Shown: positions 1-7,890 of the stretch, piece by piece
Position numbering within the stretch: the first letter of the stretch is position 1
Layout of the letters: each line of letters begins with the position of its first letter
Assembly: GCF_047495555.1 (NCBI RefSeq)
Contig: NZ_CP166866.1
Span: 2,175,950 to 2,239,949 of the forward strand
Length of the DNA: 64,000 nucleotides
Source of the DNA: Methanobacterium_D sp040373355
GTDB taxonomy: Archaea; Methanobacteriota; Methanobacteria; Methanobacteriales; Methanobacteriaceae
Direction: 5' to 3'
Program-made: the position numbers and the translations under genes
Notes under the pieces: model-generated
The model's database searches: none
What the model saw: only the letters and a program-made list of their open reading frames with translations
Told to the model about the DNA's origin: nothing

Positions 1-404
1 GATTTGCTTCTGAAAGCGCCACCTTTTGCCATTTTATAGAGCTTTCTGTAGGTAGTTTTGTTTATTTCCCTGTTTTCTCTCATATCTTTAAGATCGGTTC
101 TTAAAGCTCTTATGGTAGTCATCCATTTTTCTTTTTTAGGATTTTTAGCTCCTTTAGCTCCTTTAGTACTACCGTGACCTTTTCTTCGTCCTTTCTTTTT
201 TTGTGCAGCTATTTTCTTTGATCTGTAACTGCTTATACCAGTCTGAGGTTTAGCTCTTATGGCTTTATTGTCTATTAATTGTTTTACATTTTCCCGAGTT
301 ATGGCTCTTGATACTTCTTCTGTTCTTTCAGGATCTATCCATACCCTGTTTTCCCCGACTTTGAGTATATCCGCAGCCAATCTCTTTTGAGTAGTAAGAT
401 TCAT
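1..404 (-). CDS. rpl19e: 50S ribosomal protein L19e (3' end outside window)
   Basis: Large-subunit ribosomal protein found in archaea and eukaryotes. The visible 134 residues begin MNLTTQKRLAADILKVG and contain the strongly basic middle segment (KKKGRRKGHGSTKGAKGAK) typical of L19e; the C-terminus lies beyond base 1. The ATG at 404 is preceded by a clean GGAGGT at 411-416. It follows L32e in the super-operon, but a 224-bp gap precedes it, by far the largest in the operon; that gap carries a duplicated TATA-like element and a hairpin array. Identity is certain from sequence; only the end is missing. Confidence 0.96.
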   Translation of the reverse strand, partial: MNLTTQKRLAADILKVGENRVWIDPERTEEVSRAITRENVKQLIDNKAIRAKPQTGISSYRSKKIAAQKKKGRRKGHGSTKGAKGAKNPKKEKWMTTIRALRTDLKDMRENREINKTTYRKLYKMAKGGAFRSK

Positions 405-455
405 TAAGAAACCTCCGTTTCAACAGACTAATCTTCGATTTTTACCACAAACATT

Positions 456-491
456 ATCAATACAATATATTTTATCAATACAATATATTTT
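456..491. repeat. exact 18-bp tandem duplication holding a TATA-like element
   Basis: The 18-bp unit ATCAATACAATATATTTT occurs twice in immediate succession (456-473 and 474-491) with no mismatch. Read on the minus strand each copy gives AAAATATATT, an acceptable archaeal TATA box, 50-90 bp upstream of the rpl19e start. This suggests a duplicated internal promoter for rpl19e and the genes beyond it. The repeat is seen directly; the promoter role is inferred. Confidence 0.55.
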
Positions 492-498
492 AAATATT

Positions 499-632
499 CA
501 TCATGTTTGATGGCTTTTTTCGAAAAAAAGCCAGTTTTCAAAACTCTTTTCGAGTTAAATAATTTAATGATTTTTGCAAATGCAAAATGTCAGTTAAATA
601 CTGACTTTAAGTACCCTGCATTGAGTACTTAA
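499..632. repeat. array of contiguous short hairpins (array A)
   Basis: Almost every base falls in a small inverted repeat: CATCA/TGATG (499-512), GGCTTTTTT/AAAAAAGCC (512-532), AGTTT/AAACT (533-545), AACTC/GAGTT (542-556), TTAAAT/ATTTAA (555-567), TTTTGC/GCAAAA (572-587), GTCAGT/ACTGAC (589-605) and TTAAGTAC/GTACTTAA (607-632). Loops are 1-10 nt. The last arm overlaps the rpl32e stop codon. The tract lies between two co-oriented ribosomal genes, so it is probably transcribed. No coding potential is seen. It resembles the arrays near 43208 and 58471 in architecture more than in sequence. Confidence 0.6.
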
Positions 633-964
633 ATTCCCTTATTTAGAATTTTGATCCCTAATTCTTTTGCTCTTCCAAGCATTATTTCTTTTTTCCTTTT
701 TCCAACAGTAGCACTTATTCTACCTGCTTCTGTGGTGGGATCAAGGTTTTCAAGTTCTTGGACATTGCAAACAAGTACATCCCTGTATCCTGAAGGGTGT
801 AATCCTTTTGTTGCTTTTGGAGATCCGTAACCGACTGAAGGCATTGCTGGTTTTCCTTTTTCGTATCTTCGGGTTTTACTGGTCTTTCCTCTTGCCTTTC
901 TCCATTTTTCCCCAAGTTTCTTGTATCTAAACCATTCCTGTCTTTTGAAATTTGGTTTTTTCAT
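629..964 (-). CDS. rpl32e: 50S ribosomal protein L32e
   Basis: Archaeal/eukaryotic large-subunit protein. The 111-residue product has the L32e signature: the basic N-terminal RQEWFRYKKLGEKWR stretch, then MPSVGYGSPKATKGLHPSGY, and a C-terminal half with VCNVQELENLDPTTEAGRI and IASTVG-like residues. It is short for the family because it lacks the N-terminal extension found in some archaea. It sits 13 bp after rpl6 in the operon. Its stop codon is inside the last arm of the hairpin array at 607-632. Confidence 0.96.
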   Translation of the reverse strand: MKKPNFKRQEWFRYKKLGEKWRKARGKTSKTRRYEKGKPAMPSVGYGSPKATKGLHPSGYRDVLVCNVQELENLDPTTEAGRISATVGKRKKEIMLGRAKELGIKILNKGI

Positions 965-977
965 TATTTCACCGCCG

Positions 978-1511
978 TTATTCCCGACTTACAAGGTATA
1001 TTCCATCCTGGAAAACCCTTGGATCTCTTCCCTTTATCTTGGTGGCCTGTTCAAGGTTAGCCATTGTTTGTCCGACATCTTCCTTGTTTACACCAGTGAC
1101 CACTACTTCATCGCCTTTAATCTGAACTTTAGCGCTTCCTACAATTTTCGCTGTACGAGGATATCTTTCACCAAGGAAGTTTTCTATGGTGACTTTGTCC
1201 CCACTAGCTTTTACAGTCATAGGGAAGTGAGCGTATACTATTTTCATGTTGTAAGTAAATCCATCTGTTAATCCAGTCATCATATTAGTGATGTGGGATT
1301 TGATAGTTCCAAGCATTGCTTTATCTTTCTTTTTAGGAAAATTAACTTCTAATACTACATTTTTATCTTCCTGTTTTATAGAAATGCCTGAATAATTAAA
1401 CTTCCTTGAGAGTTCTCCTTTTGATCCTTTTATGGTTATGCCACCATCAATAGTGACAGTTATACCTTCAGGAATCGGTATTTCCTCTCTTAGGACTACT
1501 GCTTCAACCAT
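978..1511 (-). CDS. rpl6: 50S ribosomal protein L6
   Basis: Universal large-subunit protein that binds 23S rRNA near the sarcin-ricin region. The 177 residues show the two repeated beta-rich L6 domains; the N-terminus contains IPIPEGITVTIDGG and the second half contains GERYPRTAKIVG, an L6 hallmark. The ATG at 1511 follows GGTGATACA. It lies between rps8 and rpl32e in the conserved archaeal order. Confidence 0.97.
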   Translation of the reverse strand: MVEAVVLREEIPIPEGITVTIDGGITIKGSKGELSRKFNYSGISIKQEDKNVVLEVNFPKKKDKAMLGTIKSHITNMMTGLTDGFTYNMKIVYAHFPMTVKASGDKVTIENFLGERYPRTAKIVGSAKVQIKGDEVVVTGVNKEDVGQTMANLEQATKIKGRDPRVFQDGIYLVSRE

Positions 1512-1525
1512 TGTATCACCTTAAT

Positions 1526-1915
1526 TTAATACATGTATGCTAGAAGCCTGCCGCCGATTCCCTTATCTTTTGCTTCTTTGTGAGTCATGATTCCTTCTGG
1601 TGTGGTTAATATCATGATTCCGAAGTTTTTAGATGGCAGGTACCTCTTTTCGAATTTTTCAAATTCATCTTTCTTTACTGCGTGTCTTGGCTTTATAACA
1701 CCGCATTTGTTGATATTTCCTTCAAGTTCTACTATGAACTGTCCAGCTTTGTTGTCATCGATAAATTCAAATTCACCGATGTATCCTTCCTTTTGCATTG
1801 TTCTTAAAACGCGACCAATCATTTTGGATGCTGGTGAAATTTTACATCTTTTATTTCCCTGCAATTCATTGTTTCTCATGTTGGTTAACGCGTTTGCTAG
1901 AGGATCCATAAGCAC
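1526..1915 (-). CDS. rps8: 30S ribosomal protein S8
   Basis: Primary 16S rRNA-binding protein of the small-subunit platform, about 129 residues. MDPLANALTNMRNNE at the N-terminus and GIGGRLLAYMY at the C-terminus identify it. Three in-frame starts are possible (GTG 1924, GTG 1915, ATG 1909). The GTG at 1915 is chosen because GGGGTG lies six nt upstream of it, while nothing resembling a ribosome-binding site precedes 1924, and because it gives an N-terminus of the length usual in archaeal S8. Confidence 0.93.
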   Translation of the reverse strand: MLMDPLANALTNMRNNELQGNKRCKISPASKMIGRVLRTMQKEGYIGEFEFIDDNKAGQFIVELEGNINKCGVIKPRHAVKKDEFEKFEKRYLPSKNFGIMILTTPEGIMTHKEAKDKGIGGRLLAYMY

Positions 1916-1927
1916 GAATAACACCCC

Positions 1928-2071
1928 TTAATTGTATTTTCTAAATCCTATTTTGTGTGCGAGTTCTCTGAAACATTGTCTGCATAAATTAAGCCCGTAT
2001 CTTCTAACTAATGCAGAGTGATCGCCGCATCTTCTACATTCTCTTGATGCTTTTCCGTATTTTCTTGGCAA
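1928..2071 (-). CDS. rps14: 30S ribosomal protein S14 (zinc-binding form)
   Basis: A 47-residue small-subunit head protein. It reads MPRKYGKASRECRRCGDHSA onward and ends in IGFRKYN. Four cysteines in two CxxC pairs (C12, C15, C30, C33) form the zinc site. Translation starts at TTG 2071 behind a textbook GGTGAT at 2074-2079. Its stop abuts the ribosome-binding site of rps8, consistent with coupled translation. Confidence 0.95.
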   Translation of the reverse strand: MPRKYGKASRECRRCGDHSALVRRYGLNLCRQCFRELAHKIGFRKYN

Positions 2072-2079
2072 TATATCAC

Positions 2080-2586
2080 CTATTTTATCTTAACCTGGAA
2101 TTTTTCCTTCATGTACTCCATTGTTTCTTCTGGAGTTACCATGTGTTTAACAGGAATTTTTTTCCTTTGGATTTTCCTTCTTTTTATCCTGTAACCTGGT
2201 TTTTCAAATGTAACAGAAATATTCATACCAAATATACCAATATCTGGGTCGTAACGCATTCCTGGAATGTCAATGTGTTCGTTTATCCCAAATGAAACGT
2301 TTCCCTGAGAATCAAACTGTCTTGTTTTTAGCCTGTTTTCAATACCATCAAGTATCATTTTAATGGCATTGTTAGCTTTTTCTCCCCTTAATGTAACTTT
2401 ACATGCTATAGGTTGACCTTTTCTTATACCGAACTCAGGATTAGTTACTTTAGAATAAGTACGAACTGGTTGCTGGCCGGTTATACTTTCAATTAATTTT
2501 TCAGCTCTTGAAAGTCTTTCTCCAGCGTCACCAACACCTATATTAATTGTTGCTTTAGCGATTTTAACTTCTTCCATAGGGTTCAT
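2080..2586 (-). CDS. rpl5: 50S ribosomal protein L5
   Basis: Large-subunit protein that binds 5S rRNA and contacts the small-subunit head. The 168 residues include KATINIGVGDAGERLSRAEK and the conserved FGIRKGQPIACKVTLRG segment. The ATG at 2586 follows AGGAGGT at a normal distance. It lies between rps4e and rps14 with very short spacers, as in other archaeal super-operons. Confidence 0.97.
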   Translation of the reverse strand: MNPMEEVKIAKATINIGVGDAGERLSRAEKLIESITGQQPVRTYSKVTNPEFGIRKGQPIACKVTLRGEKANNAIKMILDGIENRLKTRQFDSQGNVSFGINEHIDIPGMRYDPDIGIFGMNISVTFEKPGYRIKRRKIQRKKIPVKHMVTPEETMEYMKEKFQVKIK

Positions 2587-2588
2587 TT

Positions 2589-3317
2589 TTATTTACCTCC
2601 TGGAAGTGTAATTGCTGCTTCTTCCTTACCAATTACAAAAACATAGTCTTTTAAAGTAAGGAATGTCTTTTTATCTTCTGTTTCCATTTCGACAGTATTC
2701 GGCATGGATGATTTGGTTATATTAATTTCTTTTATCCTACCTATTTCACCAATGTGTTTTCCACCAGTTATAAGACCAATAGTACCGTTTTCAAAGCTTA
2801 TTACTTCATTGACTTCTTGATCTGGAATTTTGAGAATAACTACATCTCCAGCTTTATAGTTGCCGTCATCGAGATGGCATCTACCATCATGAAGGTTAAG
2901 TTGGTTTTTTCCACCTTTTATAGTGGTTTTGTTAGTAATTTTACAGAGCTTAAATTCCTTATTTTCTGCTGCGATTGGGTGGAGAATTAATCTACCTTTT
3001 TCATCTGGCAGGACTCTGTAAACACTGTCCATTTTTGGTATTTCAATTACATCCATAAATCCGACTGGATATTTGTAGTCTTTTCTAGCTCTACCATCAA
3101 CGAGAATGTCCCCGTTGTTTATAATTCTTTTTGCTTCTCTGGAGTTGTCAGCAACACCGAGAATATCACGAACTATAAGAAGTAAAGGTAATGATTCTTC
3201 GATAGCATGTGGTCCTGCACTTGGTTTTACAGTCCACTTGTTTTCTTTTGGATGAATTGGCCAGTGTTTTGGCGCTTTGAAACGCTTGAGATGTTTCCTT
3301 GATCCCATTATTGCCAT
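2589..3317 (-). CDS. rps4e: 30S ribosomal protein S4e
   Basis: Archaeal/eukaryotic small-subunit protein of 242 residues. MGSRKHLKRFKAPKHWPIHPKE at the N-terminus is diagnostic. An S4-type RNA-binding region (residues about 45-105, with REAKRIINNGDILVDG) is followed by the central S4e domain and a C-terminal KOW-like segment (GGKHIGEIGRIKEI). Only two bases separate its stop from rpl5. An alternative start at the fourth codon (MGSRK) is possible. Confidence 0.97.
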   Translation of the reverse strand: MAIMGSRKHLKRFKAPKHWPIHPKENKWTVKPSAGPHAIEESLPLLLIVRDILGVADNSREAKRIINNGDILVDGRARKDYKYPVGFMDVIEIPKMDSVYRVLPDEKGRLILHPIAAENKEFKLCKITNKTTIKGGKNQLNLHDGRCHLDDGNYKAGDVVILKIPDQEVNEVISFENGTIGLITGGKHIGEIGRIKEINITKSSMPNTVEMETEDKKTFLTLKDYVFVIGKEEAAITLPGGK

Positions 3318-3318
3318 A

Positions 3319-3672
3319 TTATCCCTTCCTCTCCATTATGTTGTTTCTTTCATCATCATCCATATCAAGTTCTACTATTACGAGATTAGATGGATGGATA
3401 GAATGGTAAACCGGATTTCCGTCTGGTTTTTGTACTGAGGCACCTTCAACATAGACCCTGTAATTTTTGAGGTCTATCTTTTCCACTTTTCCTTCATGGT
3501 CTTTAAAATCGCCTCTCATTACTTGTACGGTATCCCCTTTTCTTACAGGAATTGATCTTTTCCCGTGTTGATCTTTGAGCTCTTTACTTAGAGTAACGCT
3601 CATTAAGTTATGTCGTACATGTAATGGTGCATTATAAAGAAGTTTCCTCTGTTTTCTTGGTTGTTTTGACAT
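3319..3672 (-). CDS. rpl24: 50S ribosomal protein L24
   Basis: Large-subunit assembly-initiator protein with a KOW motif (VRKGDTVQVMRGDFKDHEGKV). The start at ATG 3672 (MSKQPRKQRKLLYNAPLHVR) gives 117 residues; the reading frame stays open upstream to 3726, but GGTGAT immediately before 3672 and the family length favour the shorter form, which avoids overlap with rpl14. It ends in an acidic stretch (ELDMDDDERNN). Confidence 0.95.
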   Translation of the reverse strand: MSKQPRKQRKLLYNAPLHVRHNLMSVTLSKELKDQHGKRSIPVRKGDTVQVMRGDFKDHEGKVEKIDLKNYRVYVEGASVQKPDGNPVYHSIHPSNLVIVELDMDDDERNNIMERKG

Positions 3673-3686
3673 TTTATCACCATTAA

Positions 3687-4085
3687 TTATACTATTGTGC
3701 TTGCAGCGCTTCCGATACTTGGCCATCTTTCTGCTGCTTCCTTAGCAACTGGTCCTCTTATTTCAGAACCTTTTAATGTACCTTCCGGACTTATTATAAC
3801 TGCTGCGTTATCTTCAAATTTAACCCTTAAGCCATCTGCTCTTCTGTATTCCTTTTTTTGTCTTACAACTACTGCAGTCATGACTTCTTTTCTCATGTCC
3901 ACAGTTCCTTTTTTAACAGAAACTATGATCATATCGCCTACACCCGCGGTTGCAAGTCTTCTTCTTACACCCTTGTATCCTTTAACAGACACAATTTCAA
4001 CTTCCCTTGCACCTGTATTATCGATACACTGGAGTCTGGCACCTATTGGTAAAACTCTTGTGACGTTTGAAGTGATAGCTTTCAT
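3687..4085 (-). CDS. rpl14: 50S ribosomal protein L14
   Basis: Universal large-subunit protein of the inter-subunit bridge, 132 residues from ATG 4085, the standard archaeal length. MKAITSNVTRVLPIGARLQC, the conserved DNTGAREVEIVSVKG and AAVIISPEGTLKGSEIRGPV support the call. GGAGA lies upstream of 4085. A frame extension of eight codons to 4109 overlaps rps17 and is not used. Confidence 0.97.
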   Translation of the reverse strand: MKAITSNVTRVLPIGARLQCIDNTGAREVEIVSVKGYKGVRRRLATAGVGDMIIVSVKKGTVDMRKEVMTAVVVRQKKEYRRADGLRVKFEDNAAVIISPEGTLKGSEIRGPVAKEAAERWPSIGSAASTIV

Positions 4086-4086
4086 C

Positions 4087-4407
4087 TTATTTGTCTCCTT
4101 TAACTTCAATTAGCACAAACTGTTTTGTTTTACTTAAAGGTCTGCATTCTGCAATTTTGACTGTATCGCCTATATTTACATCTATGCAGTCAGGTTTATG
4201 TGCGGTTATTTTTGATTTTCTTTTCTCATATCTTTCGTATTTTTGTATGAATTTGTAAAAACTTCTTTCTACTGTGATAGTCCTTTCTGCTTTGTTGCTT
4301 GTAACTATCCCTTCTAATATTTGACCTCTTACTGGAAGAGATCCGTGAAACGGACAGTTAGGATCTTCACATTTTTCTTTAGGTTCTTGAACGTCGATAC
4401 CTACCAT
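4087..4407 (-). CDS. rps17: 30S ribosomal protein S17
   Basis: Small-subunit 16S rRNA-binding OB-fold protein, 106 residues. The archaeal N-terminal extension contains CEDPNCPFHGSLPVRGQ, followed by the core VTSNKAERTITVERSF and the C-terminal IGDTVKIAECRPLSKTK box. It is one base away from rpl14 and five from the RNase P subunit gene. Confidence 0.97.
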   Translation of the reverse strand: MVGIDVQEPKEKCEDPNCPFHGSLPVRGQILEGIVTSNKAERTITVERSFYKFIQKYERYEKRKSKITAHKPDCIDVNIGDTVKIAECRPLSKTKQFVLIEVKGDK

Positions 4408-4411
4408 GTTA

Positions 4412-4696
4412 TCACCAATATTTCCTGAATTTCTTTTTTATCCTATCTTCAGGGCGAGCAATTATAATCCTACCCTCGATTTCGATTATAGTGCCGTCAG
4501 GCAAATAAAAATGAAAAGTTGCAGTTCCCTTAGGAACTCGTTTTTCTGTTTTATCCACTTGCTCTATGAGGAGAGTGTTCTTTGTTTCATCAACAACTTT
4601 TCCCTCAATTCCAACGAATCCTTCATGAGTACTTTTTACAACCTTAACTGGAAGCCCAATAAGCTCATGAAAGAATATATTCTTTGGAGTTATCAT
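4412..4696 (-). CDS. rnp1: RNase P protein subunit 1 (Rpp29/Pop4)
   Basis: Protein component of the RNA-based RNase P that matures tRNA 5' ends. The 94 residues form the Sm-like barrel of Rpp29: ELIGLPVKVVKSTHEGFVGIEG, then DETKNTLLI and the basic C-terminus RPEDRIKKKFRKYW. Placement between SUI1 and S17 is conserved in methanogens. A protein-only RNase P homolog is also encoded at 56802-57464, so the genome holds both systems. Confidence 0.95.
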   Translation of the reverse strand: MITPKNIFFHELIGLPVKVVKSTHEGFVGIEGKVVDETKNTLLIEQVDKTEKRVPKGTATFHFYLPDGTIIEIEGRIIIARPEDRIKKKFRKYW

Positions 4697-4792
4697 CTTT
4701 TTATCGTTAGAAAGTCTTGTCTAACTTGTTTATGCCGCCCAATACTTTGGACTCGAATTCACAGAATTTATAACGATTTTTAAATTCCCGAA

Positions 4793-5098
4793 TTATCTTA
4801 TTTCAATTGTATCTGAAGAAAAGCCCATATTGGCCAGAACTTGTTTGACCCTTCGTTTATGGTCCCCTTGAAGTTCAATCTGACCCTTTTTAGCAGTCCC
4901 TCCACAGGCGCATTTTGCCTTGAGTTCTTTTGTAAGTTCTCTTATGTCAATATCGTGCTCATCTATACCTTCTACAATGGTCATAAGCTTTCCGAATCGT
5001 CTTCTTACTGTGTATACTTTAACTTTCTGTATTTCTCGAGCTATTTCCTCACAGACGCAAAGTTCTTCTGGAAGACCACATATCTCACAGACTTTCAT
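4793..5098 (-). CDS. Translation initiation factor aIF1 (SUI1 family)
   Basis: Start-codon fidelity factor that acts on the small subunit. The 101-residue protein carries an N-terminal CxxC-type metal-binding knuckle (CEICGLPEELCVC) followed by the SUI1 domain with RRFGKLMTIVEGID, KCACGGTAKKGQIELQGDH and VLANMGFSSDTIEIR at the end. It lies between rpl29 and rnp1, separated from the latter by a 96-bp spacer in which I see no gene. Confidence 0.96.
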   Translation of the reverse strand: MKVCEICGLPEELCVCEEIAREIQKVKVYTVRRRFGKLMTIVEGIDEHDIDIRELTKELKAKCACGGTAKKGQIELQGDHKRRVKQVLANMGFSSDTIEIR

Positions 5099-5103
5099 CT
5101 ATT

Positions 5104-5310
5104 TTACTTCTCCCTCTGTTTTTCGTTCATAATGGTAAGGACACGTGCAATTGTTCTTTTAAGTTCCTTAATTTGTCCAGGATTTTCATAAACTCCTGCT
5201 GCAGAACTTTTTGAAATATTTTTGGCGTGTTCTGCCTTAAGTTCATCCAGCTTTTTCTGGATGTCCTCAATTTCCATTTCACGTATTTCTTTGCTCCTTA
5301 ATATTACCAT
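5104..5310 (-). CDS. rpl29: 50S ribosomal protein L29
   Basis: Small two-helix large-subunit protein at the tunnel exit, 68 residues. MVILRSKEIREMEIEDIQKK and the C-terminal half NPGQIKELKRTIARVLTIMNE are characteristic. It lies between rps3 and the SUI1 gene with spacers of 27 and 5 bp. Confidence 0.95.
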   Translation of the reverse strand: MVILRSKEIREMEIEDIQKKLDELKAEHAKNISKSSAAGVYENPGQIKELKRTIARVLTIMNEKQREK

Positions 5311-5337
5311 GCTATTCCATCCTTTTTATATTTATGC

Positions 5338-6165
5338 CTATTTATCTTCGTTTTCTGGCTCTTCACTGGTCTTTTCTTCGGTTTCTGCTGGCTCTTCAGT
5401 AGCTTCTACTACTTCTTCTGCTTCTTCACTGGTTTCTTCAGTAATGGAATCTTCTGCATCTTCTTCCTCGATTCCGCTGATTTCTGTATCTTCAATTTCA
5501 GCTTCTTCAGTTTCTACGGTTTCTTCCACTTCTACAGTTTCAGAGATTGTATCAGCTTCTGGTTCTTCGACTGCAATCTTCAAGAGATCGACTTTGTCAG
5601 GTAAAACCATTCCAGGAGGCATAATCCTAACGAATATTCCTAAAACACCAGGTTTTAGCTGGACTGTTGCAAATCCTTCTTTAACAAATCTTGTAGATGG
5701 TTCACCACATTTTTTAATGTAACCATCGTTGAATTTTGCAGTTGCGGATCTTGCACCTCTTATTTTACCGGATATTGTTACTTCAACACCCTGTGCTCCT
5801 GCACCCATAATTCTTCTAAGTGCTGTGTATGCTACTCTTCTGAAGTGCATTCCACGCTGCAGCATAGCTGCAATTTTGTGAGCCATTATTTTAGGGTTAA
5901 GTTCAGGAACGTCAACTTCTTTAACTTCTACTTGTGGATTTTCTAATCCATAATTTGTTTTTAATGTTTGGGTTATGTTACGGACAGTTTTTCCACCTCT
6001 TCCAATAACCATTCCAGGACGTTCTGCATAAACAACAACCATTGTTCCTAGAGGAGTTAGTTGGATTTCCATTCCACCATAGCCAGCTCTTTCGAGCTCG
6101 TTTTCGAGGTATTCGTCAATTCTTGTCCTTTTAAGCCCTTCTGTAACAAAATCTTTTTCAATCAT
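5338..6165 (-). CDS. rps3: 30S ribosomal protein S3 with long acidic C-terminal tail
   Basis: Small-subunit head protein. The start is ATG 6165 (MIEKDFVTEGLKRTRIDEYL), placed by GGGGAGG just upstream; the open frame continues to 6252 inside rpl22 and is not used. The 275-residue product has a type II KH domain with the GxxG loop VIGRGGK near residue 55, then the S3 C-terminal domain (GARSATAKFNDGYIKKCGEP). The final 70 or so residues are almost entirely Glu, Thr, Ser and Val and are probably disordered. Such tails vary between archaea, and this one is long. Confidence 0.96.
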   Translation of the reverse strand: MIEKDFVTEGLKRTRIDEYLENELERAGYGGMEIQLTPLGTMVVVYAERPGMVIGRGGKTVRNITQTLKTNYGLENPQVEVKEVDVPELNPKIMAHKIAAMLQRGMHFRRVAYTALRRIMGAGAQGVEVTISGKIRGARSATAKFNDGYIKKCGEPSTRFVKEGFATVQLKPGVLGIFVRIMPPGMVLPDKVDLLKIAVEEPEADTISETVEVEETVETEEAEIEDTEISGIEEEDAEDSITEETSEEAEEVVEATEEPAETEEKTSEEPENEDK

Positions 6166-6170
6166 GTAAT

Positions 6171-6632
6171 CTATGCCTCCCCTAGAACTATCTGTACGTG
6201 GGTAGTTGGTGTGTTGAATGGGCTTGCCCTTCCAAATGCCCTTGGAGTCCATCCGCGTATAACGTATCCTTTGTGGCTTGAAATGTGCATAATCTTGAGA
6301 TTTTCTGTATCAAGACCCTTGTATTCCGCGTTAGCTTCAGCACTTTTAAGTACGTCTAGGATATGAGCAGCAGCTTTCACTGGATATCTACCAGTTGGCC
6401 ATCCGCCTAATCCTCTTCTGTGACCCACTTTTTTGTTATGCTTTTTGAATGGGACAGCTTTTTTCATTTCGATTACATCTTCAAGGTAATTTTTGGCGTT
6501 TTCTACCTTCATTCCTCTTATTCTGTTACATATCTCTACAGCATGTTTTGGAGAGATCTTTAAGGATCTTCCAAGAGCTTTAGCTGTTTTGTTTTTATTG
6601 TCATCTGTAAAAGCGTAATTAATCTTTGCCAT
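6171..6632 (-). CDS. rpl22: 50S ribosomal protein L22
   Basis: Large-subunit protein lining the exit tunnel, 153 residues. Recognisable segments are ALGRSLKISPKHAVEICNRIRG, VGHRRGLGGWPTGRYPVKAA and HISSHKGYVIRGWTPRAFGRAS. The ATG at 6632 follows GGAGAGAATAC. It ends five bases before the S3 start. Confidence 0.97.
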   Translation of the reverse strand: MAKINYAFTDDNKNKTAKALGRSLKISPKHAVEICNRIRGMKVENAKNYLEDVIEMKKAVPFKKHNKKVGHRRGLGGWPTGRYPVKAAAHILDVLKSAEANAEYKGLDTENLKIMHISSHKGYVIRGWTPRAFGRASPFNTPTTHVQIVLGEA

Positions 6633-6644
6633 TGTATTCTCTCC

Positions 6645-7055
6645 TTATTTAAGAGGTACGAACATAGATGACCTTGTAGCACCCATTCCGGGATCTCCGT
6701 GTTCTACTCGCTTTCTTGTTGGTGCAAATTCTCCGAAGTAACATCCAATCATTTCTGGCTGTATTGTAACTTCTGTGAATTCTTTTCCATTGTATATTCC
6801 AAATGTTATACCAACCATTTCTGGAAGTACAATCATATCCCTACAATGGGTTTTAATTACTCTAGGTCTTCCGCCTTGGTTTCCTTCTTTTTTAAGTTTC
6901 CTTATTTTTTCCAGTACCTTTTTTTGTCTTGGGAGAAAACCCTTTTTTAAGGACCTTCTTTGCCTGGATGGGAATAACTGTATAACGTTATCCAAAGGCA
7001 TTTGTTGTAACTCTTCTAATGTATAACCGCGATACATAAATTCTTTTCTTGCCAA
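6645..7055 (-). CDS. rps19: 30S ribosomal protein S19
   Basis: Small-subunit head protein, 136 residues. MARKEFMYRGYTLEELQQMP begins the protein; the family core is TFGIYNGKEFTEVTIQPEMIG and YFGEFAPTRKRVEHGDPG. It starts at TTG 7055 behind AGGAGG, one of many TTG starts in this window. Confidence 0.97.
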   Translation of the reverse strand: MARKEFMYRGYTLEELQQMPLDNVIQLFPSRQRRSLKKGFLPRQKKVLEKIRKLKKEGNQGGRPRVIKTHCRDMIVLPEMVGITFGIYNGKEFTEVTIQPEMIGCYFGEFAPTRKRVEHGDPGMGATRSSMFVPLK

Positions 7056-7105
7056 TTAGTCGCCTCCTATTTGAGTTCTTTTTGTTCCCTTCTAAAATAT
7101 ATTAA

Positions 7106-7831
7106 TTACCTTCTTTTCCCTGTTCTTCTTGCAGCAATTGAACCGACTTTTCTTCCAGGTGGCGCATGTCTTGAAACTGTAGTTGGCCTTCCTGGGTGCT
7201 GTCTGTTACCACCACCGTGTGGGTGATCCACTGCGTTCATTGCTACTCCTCTAACACTAACATTCTTTTTACCTTTAGCATTTAAAGCGTAGAACCTGTT
7301 TCCTGCTTTAAGGAATGGTTTTTCTTTTCTTCCTCCACCAGCAACTACTCCAATGGTTGCTCTGCAGGCAGGGTGGAATGCTTTTAGTTCTCCGGATGGC
7401 AATTCAACTATTGCCTTTCCTACATCATGAGTTATTAAAGAAGCGTGAGTTCCAGATGATTTGACGAATTTTCCTCCGTCTCCTGGAGTTTTTTCAAGAT
7501 TATATATTGCTGTACCTTCAGGAATCTGTGCAAGCGGTAAAGCGTTTCCAGGTTTTATTGGTGCTGCATATCCAAATTCTATGTCATCATTTATCTGGAT
7601 GCTTTCTGGAGCTAATACCAGTCTTTTCTCACCATTTTCAAACTTCACCAATACTACTGGTGCACTTCGTCCCGGATCGTGAATTATATCGGCAACTTTT
7701 CCTTTAAGACTGCCTTCTTTTTCTATACTGTCATATGATCGGTATTCGATCTTTCCTTTGAATCGGTGGGATGCACTCCTATGAGTTGGAGTTCCCCTAC
7801 CCCTTCTTTGTGATATTAAACGTTTTCCCAT
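7106..7831 (-). CDS. rpl2: 50S ribosomal protein L2
   Basis: Core large-subunit protein at the base of the peptidyl-transferase region, 241 residues. MGKRLISQRRGRGTPTHRS at the N-terminus and the C-terminal MNAVDHPHGGGNRQHPGRP, with the conserved histidine-glycine cluster, identify it. It is followed by a 50-bp spacer before rps19. Confidence 0.98.
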   Translation of the reverse strand: MGKRLISQRRGRGTPTHRSASHRFKGKIEYRSYDSIEKEGSLKGKVADIIHDPGRSAPVVLVKFENGEKRLVLAPESIQINDDIEFGYAAPIKPGNALPLAQIPEGTAIYNLEKTPGDGGKFVKSSGTHASLITHDVGKAIVELPSGELKAFHPACRATIGVVAGGGRKEKPFLKAGNRFYALNAKGKKNVSVRGVAMNAVDHPHGGGNRQHPGRPTTVSRHAPPGRKVGSIAARRTGKRR

Positions 7832-7890
7832 TAATATTCCTCCATACGTGACCTAATGGTCTTTGCGGATAGTTAAATTGAGTGTGAGTA

